The notes beneath the pieces were generated by a model. That model saw nothing but the letters and a program-made list of their open reading frames with translations. It was not told the DNA's origin and did no database searches. Positions 8,003 through 16,404 of a DNA stretch of 22,521 nucleotides are shown piece by piece; the stretch's first letter is position 1, and every line of letters begins with the position of its first letter. Made by a program: the position numbers and the translations under genes. This DNA is from an uncultured Phascolarctobacterium sp. Its GTDB lineage: Bacteria > Bacillota > Negativicutes > Acidaminococcales > Acidaminococcaceae. The DNA lies in assembly GCA_934234275.1 (NCBI GenBank), contig CAKQHU010000008.1:1-22521 (forward strand). Reading direction: 5' to 3'.

Positions 8003-9386
8003 TTCTTTCCAACTCCCTAACTAATTCTTCTCCAATTTTAAACACATCACCGGCACCGATGGTCATCACCAGATCGCCGGGACGTACAACGCGCTCCAGG
8101 TATTCCTCAGCCTTGGTCAGCTTGCCGATATACAGCACCTCCTGACCGGTCGCTGCTTTGATACCCTCTGCCAAATGCATGCTGCTCACGCCGGGAATTG
8201 CTTCCTCGCTGGCTGCATAAATGTCAGTCAGAATCAGCTCATCGCAATCCTTAAAGCATTCGCAGAACTCAGAGAACAGCAGCTTGGTACGGGTGTAGCG
8301 ATGCGGCTGGAATACACACAACAGACGCTCAGGCTTTGTCTGTCTGGCAGCCTTCAGCGTTACGCCGATTTCTGTCGGATGATGCGCATAATCATCAACA
8401 ACCCAGACACCGTTTACCTTACCCTTGGTTTCAAAACGACGTTTGGCACCGCCGAACTTTTTCAGGGATGCAAGAATTTTGTCGGTAGCGATACCCATCT
8501 CATGTGCAGCAGCAAACGCGCCCATAGAATTCAGCACATTATGTCTGCCGGGAACAATCAGATGAACCTCCGTCACAAATTCTCCCTTGTAGTACAGCTT
8601 GTAGCTGGTACCGTCAACACCGTAGGAAATATCACGGGCAATGTAGTCAGCACCCTCGCCTTCTACGCCGTAGGTAATTACCTCTTTATCGGTTTCGGCA
8701 GCCAGACGGCGTACCTTGGCATTATCAAAGCAAAGGACTGCCTTGCCGCCTTCCTTGATGTTGCCTACAAACTGTTTAAAAGCCTGATATATATTTTCTT
8801 CTGTACCGTAATGGTCCAGATGATCATCTTCAATATTAGTTACTACAGCAAGATACGGATACAGCTTGAGGAAGGAGCCGTCGCTTTCATCCGCCTCCGC
8901 TACCACAAAACGGCCTGCACCGTTGCGCGCATTACCGCCAAGGCTGCTTACCTCGCCGCCGATGATAACAGTCGGGTCAATACCGCTTTCTGCAGCAATG
9001 CAGGAGATCATCGCACTGGTAGTAGTCTTGCCATGAGCACCGGCAACAGCAACGCCATCGGCAGCGTTCATAATTGCTGCCAGTACATCACTGCGGTGCA
9101 GCACGGGAATGCCGCGTCTGTGAGCTTCTACCAGCTCCGGATTGTTCGGATGAATCGCCGTAGAAATAACTACAGCCTCAGCATCATCTACCTGGCTGGC
9201 AGCATGGCCCATATAAACCATGGCGCCCTCCTCCGCCAGATGTGCCGACATATGACCGGCATTTAAATCGGAACCGCTTACATCATAACCGCGCTTAATC
9301 AGAACATAAGCAATTGCGCTCATGCCGGCGCCACCGATACCGATAAAATGTATATTATGCAGGTTTGCTAATTTGTTTTCAGCCAC
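7992..9386 (-). CDS. murC: UDP-N-acetylmuramate--L-alanine ligase
   Basis: MurC adds the first residue, L-alanine, to UDP-MurNAc in the cytoplasm. The 464-residue protein has the usual three-domain Mur ligase layout: a Rossmann-like N-domain with GIGGAGMS (16-23), the ATP-binding P-loop GAHGKTTT (116-123), and a C-terminal domain with VWVVDDYAHHPTEI and FQPHRYTRT typical of MurC. It lies 13 bases downstream of murG and overlaps ddl. No murB lies beside it, although murB commonly follows murC; the UDP-MurNAc substrate must be made by an enzyme encoded elsewhere. Confidence 0.97.
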   Translation of the reverse strand: MAENKLANLHNIHFIGIGGAGMSAIAYVLIKRGYDVSGSDLNAGHMSAHLAEEGAMVYMGHAASQVDDAEAVVISTAIHPNNPELVEAHRRGIPVLHRSDVLAAIMNAADGVAVAGAHGKTTTSAMISCIAAESGIDPTVIIGGEVSSLGGNARNGAGRFVVAEADESDGSFLKLYPYLAVVTNIEDDHLDHYGTEENIYQAFKQFVGNIKEGGKAVLCFDNAKVRRLAAETDKEVITYGVEGEGADYIARDISYGVDGTSYKLYYKGEFVTEVHLIVPGRHNVLNSMGAFAAAHEMGIATDKILASLKKFGGAKRRFETKGKVNGVWVVDDYAHHPTEIGVTLKAARQTKPERLLCVFQPHRYTRTKLLFSEFCECFKDCDELILTDIYAASEEAIPGVSSMHLAEGIKAATGQEVLYIGKLTKAEEYLERVVRPGDLVMTIGAGDVFKIGEELVRELERNAD

Positions 9387-9399
9387 TCGAGGCCCTCCC

Positions 9400-10503
9400 T
9401 TATTGTTTAGTCAAGGCCACAGCCTCTTTGGCTATAACCTCTGCAGCCTGCGGTCTGCCAAGCTTTTGGGCCGCCGCATGCATCTGCTGCAATTCCTCTT
9501 CATGTACTAATAAATGCTCGATAAACTCCAAAACGGTGTCGCCCGTCAGGTCCTTATCAAGAATAACCTTGGCAGCACCCTGAGCCTCTACTGCTCTGGC
9601 ATTAAACTCCTGGTGGTTTGCCGTAGCATATGGATACGGCACCAGAAGCGACGGCACTCCCTTCGCCATCAGCTCTGCCAAACCGATTGCACCGGCACGG
9701 AATACTGCCAGATCTGCCGCAGCCAACGCTACCGGCATATTATGCAGATAAGGCTTGATGATAATATTATCCGCCACCCCGCCGCGCTTTTTGATTTCCG
9801 CCATATAGGCTTCATAATTCACATCACCGGTCGCATGCAACACCTGTACCTCGGCTCTGCCGGAAAGCGCCAGCTCTGCTTCGAGCATCGCGTTGTTGAT
9901 AGTGCGCGCACCACGGCTGCCACCGGAAACAAGAATCGTTTTCTTCGCCGGGTCCAGCCCCAGCTCCTTAACAGCTTCCTCACGCGTATGCTGGAGAATT
10001 TCACTGCGGATAGGATTGCCGGTATATTCCAGCTCTGCCTTGCCGTGAAAATATTTGCCGCCCTCTTTATAACCTAAAAATACTTTGCGCACATAACGTG
10101 ACAAAATTTTATTGGTTACACCTGGCATCGCGTTCTGCTCCTGAATGCAGCAGGGAATTCCCTTTAACGCTGCCATGAAAACAATCGGGCCGCAAACATA
10201 ACCGCCGGTACCGATTACCAGATCTGGTTTTTCGTTGCTGATAATCTTGTAGGCATCATATAAGCCGGCAAAAAGCTTTACCGCACTACGCAGGGTATCC
10301 AGGCTCAGGCTGCGCTTAAAGCCTGCTACCTCAATGAACTGCAGCTTGTAGCCGTAGCGGGGAATGATATCCTTTTCCAAGCCCTGCTGTGTGCCTACGA
10401 AACTGATTTCCGCCTCAGACTGCAGTTTTTTTATCTGATCCGCAATGGTCAGGGCCGGATAAATGTGTCCGCCCGTACCGCCGCCGGAAAGAATTATCTT
10501 CAC
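9400..10503 (-). CDS. murG: UDP-GlcNAc:lipid I N-acetylglucosaminyltransferase
   Basis: MurG converts lipid I to lipid II at the inner face of the membrane. The 367-residue GT-B enzyme has GGGTGGHIYPALTIA at 7-21, the CIQEQNAMPGVTNK stretch in the N-domain, and the donor-binding AGAIGLAELMAKGVPSLLVP region in the C-domain. It starts with GTG at 10503, overlapping the murD stop as GTGA, with GGAGG 9 bases upstream inside murD. In E. coli and B. subtilis, ftsW or spoVE is often found between murD and murG; here the two genes overlap directly, so there is no room for it. Confidence 0.97.
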   Translation of the reverse strand: MKIILSGGGTGGHIYPALTIADQIKKLQSEAEISFVGTQQGLEKDIIPRYGYKLQFIEVAGFKRSLSLDTLRSAVKLFAGLYDAYKIISNEKPDLVIGTGGYVCGPIVFMAALKGIPCCIQEQNAMPGVTNKILSRYVRKVFLGYKEGGKYFHGKAELEYTGNPIRSEILQHTREEAVKELGLDPAKKTILVSGGSRGARTINNAMLEAELALSGRAEVQVLHATGDVNYEAYMAEIKKRGGVADNIIIKPYLHNMPVALAAADLAVFRAGAIGLAELMAKGVPSLLVPYPYATANHQEFNARAVEAQGAAKVILDKDLTGDTVLEFIEHLLVHEEELQQMHAAAQKLGRPQAAEVIAKEAVALTKQ

Positions 10504-11873
10504 TTAACGTTACCTCCCTCCAGCTCGTGTACCAGCTTTTTAAAATAATTTCCGCGTTCGGGATAATTCTTAAACATATCAAAGGATGAGCAGGCCGGCG
10601 AAAGCAGCACAACCTGTGGCTTATGTGCCAACGCATGCGCCTTGCTCACTGCGTCCTCAAAGCTGTCGGCCAGCACGATGTTCTGCACGCCGCAGGCAAC
10701 AGCTGCCTTGTTAAAGCGCTCCTTGGCAGCGCCCAGCAGAATCAAGGCGTCGGTCTTTTCCTTAACCAGCTCCATCATCGGCTCCAACGGTGTCAGCTTA
10801 TCGTGACCGCCTGCCAGCAGGATGATGTGGCCGTCCTTAAAGGCCTCCAACGCTTTAATCGTAGAATCGGTGTTGGTAGCCTTGGAATCATTGTAATACG
10901 GTACGCCATCAATCGTAGCAACGTATTCAATGCGGTGCTCAATGCTGCGGAAGTTACGCAGCACATCAGCCATATCGCTGATGCTCACACCGGCGAAAAA
11001 GCCGCAGGCAATGGCTGCCAACACATTTTCTTCGTTGTGACCGCCGAACAGATGCAGCTCGCTGATATTGCAGACAGTTTCCTGCTTGCCGTCCCAGCTG
11101 ATGATAAAATTACCATCCTGCATGTAGATGCCCTGCTGCAGCTTTTCCTTGCGGCTGAAGTAACACAGACGGCCTTTAGTTTCCGCACCCCAGGTACGCA
11201 CGATTGGATCATCGTAATTCAGCACCGTAACCTGCGCCTCACCCTGCTGACGGAAAATATTTTTCTTCGCCTCACCGTAGGCCTCCATCGTATGATGGCG
11301 CTCCAGATGATCCGGAGTCAGGTTCAGCACTACTGCGATATCGGGGCAGAAGCTGCTGACTTTTTCCAGCTGAAAGCTGGAAAGCTCGGCAGCAAGCCAA
11401 CCATCCTGAGGCAGGCTTTCTACTTCCTTGGACAGTGCCAAACCGATGTTGCCGCCTACTGCAGAAGGCACCGGCAAACGCTTGAGCATCTCACCCACGA
11501 TAGTAGTGGTAGTGGTTTTGCCGTTAGTACCGGTGATAGCAGCAATGTGACCGCCATACAGCCTGTAGCCAAGCTCAACCTCGCTGATGACCTCCAGTCC
11601 GCGCTGCTCTGCGAGCAGCACATTTGCGTTATCGCAGGCAATGCCCGGAGAAAGCACCAACACACCTGCAATATCAAGCAGGCCTTCGAATGCAGCCTGA
11701 CCGATGGCCAGCCCACCGCCAACGCTCTCTAAAAGCTGCAGCAGCTGCGGCTCAATGGTGCAGTCCATATCGTTATATAAATAAACCTGCTGCTTTCTGT
11801 CAGCCAGCACCTGCGCTGCGCCACGGCCGCTGATGCCTGCGCCGTAAACGATTACAGCATCCTTTTTAGTCAT
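10500..11873 (-). CDS. murD: UDP-MurNAc-L-alanine--D-glutamate ligase
   Basis: MurD adds D-glutamate as the second residue of the stem peptide. It has 457 residues from the ATG at 11873; GAGGG lies 9 bases upstream, and an in-frame start 27 bases earlier would include that site. The N-domain begins VIVYGAGISGRG, the ATP-binding P-loop GTNGKTTT is at 115-122, and AAELSSFQLE and YNDSKATN are diagnostic for MurD. A G-rich ATP/substrate-side motif (LLAGGHDKLTPLEPM) is in the C-domain. It is separated from mraY by 88 bases that contain a long hairpin, and it overlaps murG. Confidence 0.97.
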   Translation of the reverse strand: MTKKDAVIVYGAGISGRGAAQVLADRKQQVYLYNDMDCTIEPQLLQLLESVGGGLAIGQAAFEGLLDIAGVLVLSPGIACDNANVLLAEQRGLEVISEVELGYRLYGGHIAAITGTNGKTTTTTIVGEMLKRLPVPSAVGGNIGLALSKEVESLPQDGWLAAELSSFQLEKVSSFCPDIAVVLNLTPDHLERHHTMEAYGEAKKNIFRQQGEAQVTVLNYDDPIVRTWGAETKGRLCYFSRKEKLQQGIYMQDGNFIISWDGKQETVCNISELHLFGGHNEENVLAAIACGFFAGVSISDMADVLRNFRSIEHRIEYVATIDGVPYYNDSKATNTDSTIKALEAFKDGHIILLAGGHDKLTPLEPMMELVKEKTDALILLGAAKERFNKAAVACGVQNIVLADSFEDAVSKAHALAHKPQVVLLSPACSSFDMFKNYPERGNYFKKLVHELEGGNVK

Positions 11874-11905
11874 CAAGAAACACCCTCTATTCATAAACAT
11901 ACATA

Positions 11906-11952
11906 GGCTATAGCCATTTCACCGCAAAAATTACGAAAAAATGGTTATAGCC
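11906..11952 (-). repeat. Long hairpin in the mraY-murD gap
   Basis: GGCTATAGCCATTT (11906-11919) and AAATGGTTATAGCC (11939-11952) pair over 14 bp with a single mismatch or wobble, around a 19-base loop. On the minus strand the stem is followed by TATGTATGTTTATG, too poor in T to be a clear terminator. On the plus strand ATTTTTT follows within a few bases, but there is no plus-strand gene to terminate. It is the largest gap within the murE-ftsQ run. Confidence 0.55.
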
Positions 11953-11961
11953 GAAGATTTT

Positions 11962-12924
11962 TTATACAAATGCATTAAGCCACAGACATAAGCCAATGAC
12001 AGACAATACGCAGCTTACTGCTGTAAACACACGCACAACCTTAACCTCAGGCCAACCGCCCAGCTCAAAATGATGATGTAGCGGAGACATGCGGAAAATG
12101 CGTTTACCGCCGCTGAAGCGGAAGTAGGTAACCTGAATAATTACCGACAGCGCTTCCGCTACATAGATACCGCCGACAATAACCAGCAGCAGCTCTGTAC
12201 GTGTCAAAAGCGCTAAAGCGGCAACAGCACCGCCCAAGGCCAAGGAACCGGTATCACCCATGAAGACCTTGGCAGGATGACGGTTAAACAGCAAAAAGCC
12301 CAGGCAGGCACCGGTCAGGCCCAAAGAAAAACCGCTCAGATCCAGCATGCCCTGCATGTAAGCAATAAAAGCGAAAACCATGGTAACCGGTAGGCTGACA
12401 AAGGAAACCAGTCCATCAAGACCATCAGTCAGGTTTACGGCATTGGTTGTGCCAACCAAAAGCAGGAAGGCCAGCACATAATAACCCCAGCCTAAATCAA
12501 TGACAGCATTGATGCCGGGAACCCACAGCTCCGTATTGCGAATATGAGTTTCGGCGAAATATACATAGGCACCGGCCAGAATGAACTGCAGTAAAAATTT
12601 CTGCTTGGCAGTCAGGCCCAGATTACGCTTCATTACAACCTTGATGTAATCATCTATAAAGCCTATAACCGCATGGCCTACTGTCAGCACCAGAGCAATA
12701 ATTACATGAGGAGTAAAGCTGCCCCACAGCAAAGCAACAAGCAGTGCTGCCAGCATCATAAGTCCGCCCATCGTCGGTGTGCCGCTTTTCGCCATATGGC
12801 TCGCCGGTCCGCACTCGCGGATAGACTGGCCGAACTTCAGCTTATGCAGATAAGGAATCAGCACCGGGCCGATTAAAGCACACACGATAAACGCAGTCAC
12901 AGGAATTCCGATTAATTTTAACAT
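11962..12924 (-). CDS. mraY: Phospho-N-acetylmuramoyl-pentapeptide transferase
   Basis: MraY transfers phospho-MurNAc-pentapeptide to undecaprenyl phosphate, making lipid I in the membrane. The 320-residue polytopic protein shows about ten hydrophobic segments. It has the family's active-site residues: the DDY pair (91-93), NLTDGLDG (164-171), FMGDTGS (221-227) and the HHH motif in MSPLHHHFELGGW (279-291). It lies 25 bases downstream of murF. The next gene, murD, is separated by a hairpin-containing gap. Confidence 0.98.
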   Translation of the reverse strand: MLKLIGIPVTAFIVCALIGPVLIPYLHKLKFGQSIRECGPASHMAKSGTPTMGGLMMLAALLVALLWGSFTPHVIIALVLTVGHAVIGFIDDYIKVVMKRNLGLTAKQKFLLQFILAGAYVYFAETHIRNTELWVPGINAVIDLGWGYYVLAFLLLVGTTNAVNLTDGLDGLVSFVSLPVTMVFAFIAYMQGMLDLSGFSLGLTGACLGFLLFNRHPAKVFMGDTGSLALGGAVAALALLTRTELLLVIVGGIYVAEALSVIIQVTYFRFSGGKRIFRMSPLHHHFELGGWPEVKVVRVFTAVSCVLSVIGLCLWLNAFV

Positions 12925-12949
12925 CTACTAAAATCTCACTCTCTTAAGT

Positions 12950-14314
12950 TTACTTGAACAGCTCCAGCATTTTGTCAACCTGCATGGAATGGCTGCCCTT
13001 CAGCAGGATAATATCACCTGCGGAAGCCATCAGGCGCAAAGCATCCGCTGCCTCCTGACGGTCGGCGCAATGCTTGCTCTTGCCGCCAAGCTTTGCAGCC
13101 TCATCCGCAATATAAGCAGCCTGCGGTCCGTAGGTCAGTACAAAATCCACACCGTTTTCTACAGCCCAGCGGCCTACACGGCGATGCGCATCCTCACTGA
13201 TATCTCCCAGCTCCAGCATATCTGCCAGCACAGCAATAGTACGGGCCTTGCCATGCGCTGCCTTCTTGGCCTCCGCCAAGGTTTTCAGTGCCGCTTCCAT
13301 AGAAGCAGGACTTGCATTATAAGCATCGTTGATAAAGGTGATATCGCCGATATAAACGATTTCCTGACGGCTGCCTGTCAGACGGGCAGTTGCCAGCGCC
13401 TGCGCACTTGCTGCCATCGGCACGCCGTAGCAGAAGGCGCCGGCGATAGCGCTCAGCGCGTTATAAACGTTATGCTCGCCAATCAGCTGCAGGCTTACCT
13501 TAACAGCTTCGCCCGTAGCCTTATGGGTACAGGTAAAGGTAGTACCAGCACCGGAGGTCACAATATCACTGCCGCGGAAGTCGCAGTTTTCGCCCAGGCC
13601 GAAGTAAACAACCTTTGCCTTGGTTTTGTCTGCTGCCGGCAGTACATATTCGTTATCGCCGTTGAGAATAGCAAAGCCATCCTCCGGCAGGTTAAGTACG
13701 ATTTCGCTTTTGGCCTTGCCGATGTTTTCCATGCTGCCCAAAAGCTCCATGTGGGTTTCGCCAACATTAGTAATCAGACCGCTGTCAGGCTCGGCAATGC
13801 GGCACAGCTCGGCAATCTGACCCAAGCCACGCATGCCCATCTCCACAACGGCAATATCGGTATCCGGCTGAATGCTCAGCAAGGTTTTCGGCAGACCGAT
13901 TTCATTATTGAAGTTGCCCTGAGTTTTGACAACGTTATATTTGCAGCTCAGGCAGGCAGCCAGCAAATCCTTCGTAGAGGTTTTGCCGTTGGAGCCTGTG
14001 ATAGCAAAAACCTTCAGGCCCTGCTTACGCAGACGGTAGGCATGCGCAAGCTGCTGATAAGCAAGCAGCGTATCCTCTACCATGAACACAGCAACGCCCG
14101 CAGGCAGGCCGCTCACCTCATGGGATACAACAACGCCCGCAGCACCCAGCTCCACAGCCTTAGCGCAATAGTCATGGCCGTCAAAATTATCGCCCTTCAG
14201 CGCTACGAATAATTCTCCCAGCTTTACCGCACGGGAATCGGTGGTTACGCCGGTAAACTCAAAATCTGCACAAACAGCCTTAGTAGCTGCTAAAACTTCA
14301 CTGGCCTTCAGCAT
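12950..14314 (-). CDS. murF: UDP-MurNAc-tripeptide--D-alanyl-D-alanine ligase
   Basis: MurF attaches the D-Ala-D-Ala dipeptide made by Ddl, finishing the UDP-MurNAc-pentapeptide. The 454-residue protein has the N-terminal TDSRAVKLGELFVALKG motif of the MurE/MurF N-domain (25-41), the ATP-binding P-loop GSNGKTST (107-114), and VVEMGMRG and NDAYNASPASM typical of MurF. Its ATG lies within the last codons of murE (ATGCTGA, 7-base overlap), so expression is coupled. mraY follows after 25 bases. Confidence 0.97.
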   Translation of the reverse strand: MLKASEVLAATKAVCADFEFTGVTTDSRAVKLGELFVALKGDNFDGHDYCAKAVELGAAGVVVSHEVSGLPAGVAVFMVEDTLLAYQQLAHAYRLRKQGLKVFAITGSNGKTSTKDLLAACLSCKYNVVKTQGNFNNEIGLPKTLLSIQPDTDIAVVEMGMRGLGQIAELCRIAEPDSGLITNVGETHMELLGSMENIGKAKSEIVLNLPEDGFAILNGDNEYVLPAADKTKAKVVYFGLGENCDFRGSDIVTSGAGTTFTCTHKATGEAVKVSLQLIGEHNVYNALSAIAGAFCYGVPMAASAQALATARLTGSRQEIVYIGDITFINDAYNASPASMEAALKTLAEAKKAAHGKARTIAVLADMLELGDISEDAHRRVGRWAVENGVDFVLTYGPQAAYIADEAAKLGGKSKHCADRQEAADALRLMASAGDIILLKGSHSMQVDKMLELFK

Positions 14315-15795
14315 TTTTTATCACTCCAGTATTCCATTACAACTTCTTTATCATCAAAGTGAATAGTTCTGTCCTTCAAAATCTGGTAATTTTCGTGGCC
14401 CTTGCCGGCAATCAGAATAACATCATCGTCAGCAGCCTCTGCCAAAGCATAGCAGATAGCCTCACGTCTGTCGCTCAGACGGGTAACATGCTTACCTTCA
14501 GGCACATTCTGCAGAGCCGTAAAAATTTCGTCTATAATCAGCTCCGGATCCTCGGTACGCGGATTATCGGAGGTAACAACGATGTTATCAGCCAGCTCCA
14601 ATGCCAGAGCACCCATCAGCGGACGCTTTTTGTTATCACGGTCACCGCCGCAGCCGAACACAACCCACAGCTTACCGCGGGTAATAGAGCGCGCGGTTTT
14701 CAGCACGTTCTCCAAGCCGTCGGGAGTATGTGCGTAGTCTACAATAACAGTATAAGGCTGTCCTGCCTCAACGAGCTGGAAACGTCCGGGGACGCCGTCA
14801 AAGCCGTCAAGTACGGAGCAGATAATATCCTTGTCAATCTTTTCGGCCAGCATTGCACCGATAACACCCATAACATTATAAACATTAAACTCACCGGTAA
14901 TCTTCAGCTCCAGGTCCATTTCGCCCACCGGAGTATGCAGCAGCAGCTGCATATGCTTAGGCTCTACCGTAAAGCTCAAAGGATAGATATCATTATCATG
15001 GCCTTCACCATAGGTCAGTACGTTAGCCTTGGTACGCTCACGGATAATTGCGGAGCTCAGATCATCCATATTGAATACAGCGTTTTTATTCGGCTTGCTG
15101 CCGTCGGTCAGATGCTCAAAGAGCAGGCTCTTGGCATCGCGGTAATTCTCCATAGTTTTATGGAAGTCCAGGTGATCCTGGGTAATATTCGTCAGCACAG
15201 CGCAGTCATATTCAATGCCTGCCACACGCTTCAGCGCCAGCGCATGACTGGATACCTCCATTACGCAGTAATCGCAGCCGGCGCAGCACATAGCGTACAG
15301 TGTTTTCTGCAGGTCAACTACGTCCGGAGTAGTGTTATGAGATTCGGTAATCTCATCGTTAATCATAATATTGATAGTGCCAATCAGGCCGACCTTGTAG
15401 CCTGCTTTGCGCAGAATCAGACGGATAATATTTGTTGAAGTTGTTTTGCCGTTAGTACCGGTCACACCGATCATTCTCAGCTTGCGTCCCGGATAATCAT
15501 AAAAATACGGCGTTACCAGCTCCATAGCCTCACGCGTATCGGCAACCTTAATCAGAGTAACGCCCTGCGGTACTTCAGCGGGAACGTCCTCCACCAGCGC
15601 AGCAACAGCGCCCTTCTCGGCAGCCATCGCCAAAAATTTATGTCCGTCTACAGTTGCACCCTTCAGGCAGATAAAAAGACTGCCGGCTACCACCGCACGG
15701 GAATCGGCAGTTACATCAGTAATAACTTTATCAGCACTGCCAATAACCTCAGCCTGCGGCAATAAGGCAAGGAGTGAAGCTAATTGCTTTTCCAT
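14308..15795 (-). CDS. murE: UDP-MurNAc-L-Ala-D-Glu--meso-2,6-diaminopimelate ligase
   Basis: MurE adds the third stem-peptide residue. The 495-residue enzyme has the N-terminal DVTADSRAV motif, the P-loop GTNGKTST near 113-120, the HTPDG stretch, and GKGHENYQ close to the C-terminus. The decisive specificity motif near 409-416 reads DNPRTEDP. The Arg in DNPR marks meso-diaminopimelate-adding enzymes, whereas L-lysine enzymes differ there, so this cell wall is predicted to be DAP-type. AGGGGGG lies 7 bases before the ATG at 15795. The upstream 160 bases hold two hairpins and promoter-like boxes, so murE probably starts its own transcript. It overlaps murF. Confidence 0.97.
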   Translation of the reverse strand: MEKQLASLLALLPQAEVIGSADKVITDVTADSRAVVAGSLFICLKGATVDGHKFLAMAAEKGAVAALVEDVPAEVPQGVTLIKVADTREAMELVTPYFYDYPGRKLRMIGVTGTNGKTTSTNIIRLILRKAGYKVGLIGTINIMINDEITESHNTTPDVVDLQKTLYAMCCAGCDYCVMEVSSHALALKRVAGIEYDCAVLTNITQDHLDFHKTMENYRDAKSLLFEHLTDGSKPNKNAVFNMDDLSSAIIRERTKANVLTYGEGHDNDIYPLSFTVEPKHMQLLLHTPVGEMDLELKITGEFNVYNVMGVIGAMLAEKIDKDIICSVLDGFDGVPGRFQLVEAGQPYTVIVDYAHTPDGLENVLKTARSITRGKLWVVFGCGGDRDNKKRPLMGALALELADNIVVTSDNPRTEDPELIIDEIFTALQNVPEGKHVTRLSDRREAICYALAEAADDDVILIAGKGHENYQILKDRTIHFDDKEVVMEYWSDKKC

Positions 15796-15812
15796 TTATT
15801 AACCCCCCTGTT

Positions 15813-15845
15813 TTACGTTCCGCCCCTCAAGGAGCAAAGCCGTAA
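15813..15845 (-). promoter_or_regulatory. Small hairpin in the murE leader
   Basis: In the untranslated region before murE, outer arms TTACG and CGTAA (5 bp) enclose an inner GCTCC/GGGGC stem with a TTGA loop. It ends 17 bases before the murE start. It could affect translation or mRNA stability; nothing identifies a known riboswitch class. Confidence 0.35.
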
Positions 15846-15860
15846 ATTACTTCTAGTTTA

Positions 15861-15866
15861 ATTATA
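15861..15866 (-). promoter_or_regulatory. Candidate -10 box for the murE transcript
   Basis: A perfect TATAAT on the minus strand lies in an AT-rich stretch 66 bases before murE, immediately after the hairpin at 15888-15905. No convincing -35 box is found at 16-18 bases. A second candidate, the extended -10 TGATATAAT, lies at 15924-15932 inside the upstream hairpin. Either could start the murE transcript. Confidence 0.4.
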
Positions 15867-15887
15867 GTATAGAATTTAAATTGAAAC

Positions 15888-15905
15888 GGCAGCCAAAAGG
15901 CTGCC
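15888..15905 (-). terminator. Second hairpin of the tandem pair after ftsL
   Basis: A perfect 7-bp stem GGCAGCC/GGCTGCC has a 4-base loop and on the minus strand is followed by GTTTCAATTT. The T-tract is interrupted, so alone it would be a weak terminator, but it stands 5 bases beyond the T-run of the stronger hairpin at 15916-15949. Confidence 0.55.
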
Positions 15906-15909
15906 TCCC

Positions 15910-15949
15910 AAAAACCCATTCAAATTATATCACAATATAAACTGAATGG
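15910..15949 (-). terminator. Rho-independent terminator after ftsL
   Basis: CCATTCA (15916-15922) pairs with TGAATGG (15943-15949), and inside it TTATAT (15925-15930) pairs with ATATAA (15935-15940). The loop is 4 bases with a small internal mismatch. On the minus strand GTTTTT follows. It lies 6 bases beyond the ftsL stop and would end the mraZ-rsmH-ftsL transcript. Confidence 0.65.
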
Positions 15950-15955
15950 CTATGT

Positions 15956-16357
15956 TTATTTGTTATGCACAGCCAAAGAATTGCTGCTTCCGCCAGCCTT
16001 AACATAAATATTGCTGCGGGCAACACTCATACCCAAATACTGTTCGGCCAAACCTATAATACGGTCAGGACCCTTCAGCTGTTCAACCTCGATTTTCAGC
16101 TCGTTGTTTTTGGTGATAAGCTGAGCCTCCTGCTGCTGCAGGCTCACCAGCTCATTGCCATATTGCACCATAGCGTTACTGCGTAAAACAACAATAAAAT
16201 AAGCTGCCATAATAAGTAAAAATGCTTTAAGAATTCTGTTGCGCAGCACTCTTCTCGGATCAGGTCTATGTACTTTTCTGCGGGCAGGCTGCTGAACCTC
16301 ATATTGCTCGGCAGGCTGCTCCTGCCAAGCATAATTATCGTATTTTCTGGCAAGCAT
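15956..16357 (-). CDS. ftsL: FtsL-like division protein (bitopic coiled-coil membrane protein)
   Basis: A 133-residue protein with a basic cytoplasmic tail, one membrane segment (about 41-59), an extracytoplasmic coiled coil (about 66-98, QQQEAQLITKNNELKIEVEQ) and a short C-terminal part (IIGLAEQYLGM) of the kind shared by FtsL and DivIC/FtsB. Position right after rsmH identifies it as FtsL; these proteins are poorly conserved in sequence. FtsL forms a complex with FtsQ and FtsB that activates septal wall synthesis. Start at 16357 is chosen because an in-frame GTG at 16366 lies inside the ribosome site (GGG, 8 bases before the ATG). The class B PBP gene that normally follows is absent and tandem hairpins follow instead. 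Confidence 0.85.
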   Translation of the reverse strand: MLARKYDNYAWQEQPAEQYEVQQPARRKVHRPDPRRVLRNRILKAFLLIMAAYFIVVLRSNAMVQYGNELVSLQQQEAQLITKNNELKIEVEQLKGPDRIIGLAEQYLGMSVARSNIYVKAGGSSNSLAVHNK

Positions 16358-16404
16358 CAAAATCACCCTTCATCAAAACATCAAAATTTATCTATGTGCA
16401 TCTG

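Noticed and set aside
12989..14212. A 407-codon plus-strand open frame opposite murF
   Set aside because: It mirrors murF, whose motifs are complete. The antisense translation is cysteine-, histidine- and glutamine-rich with no domain. Similar long antisense frames oppose murC, murD and murE.
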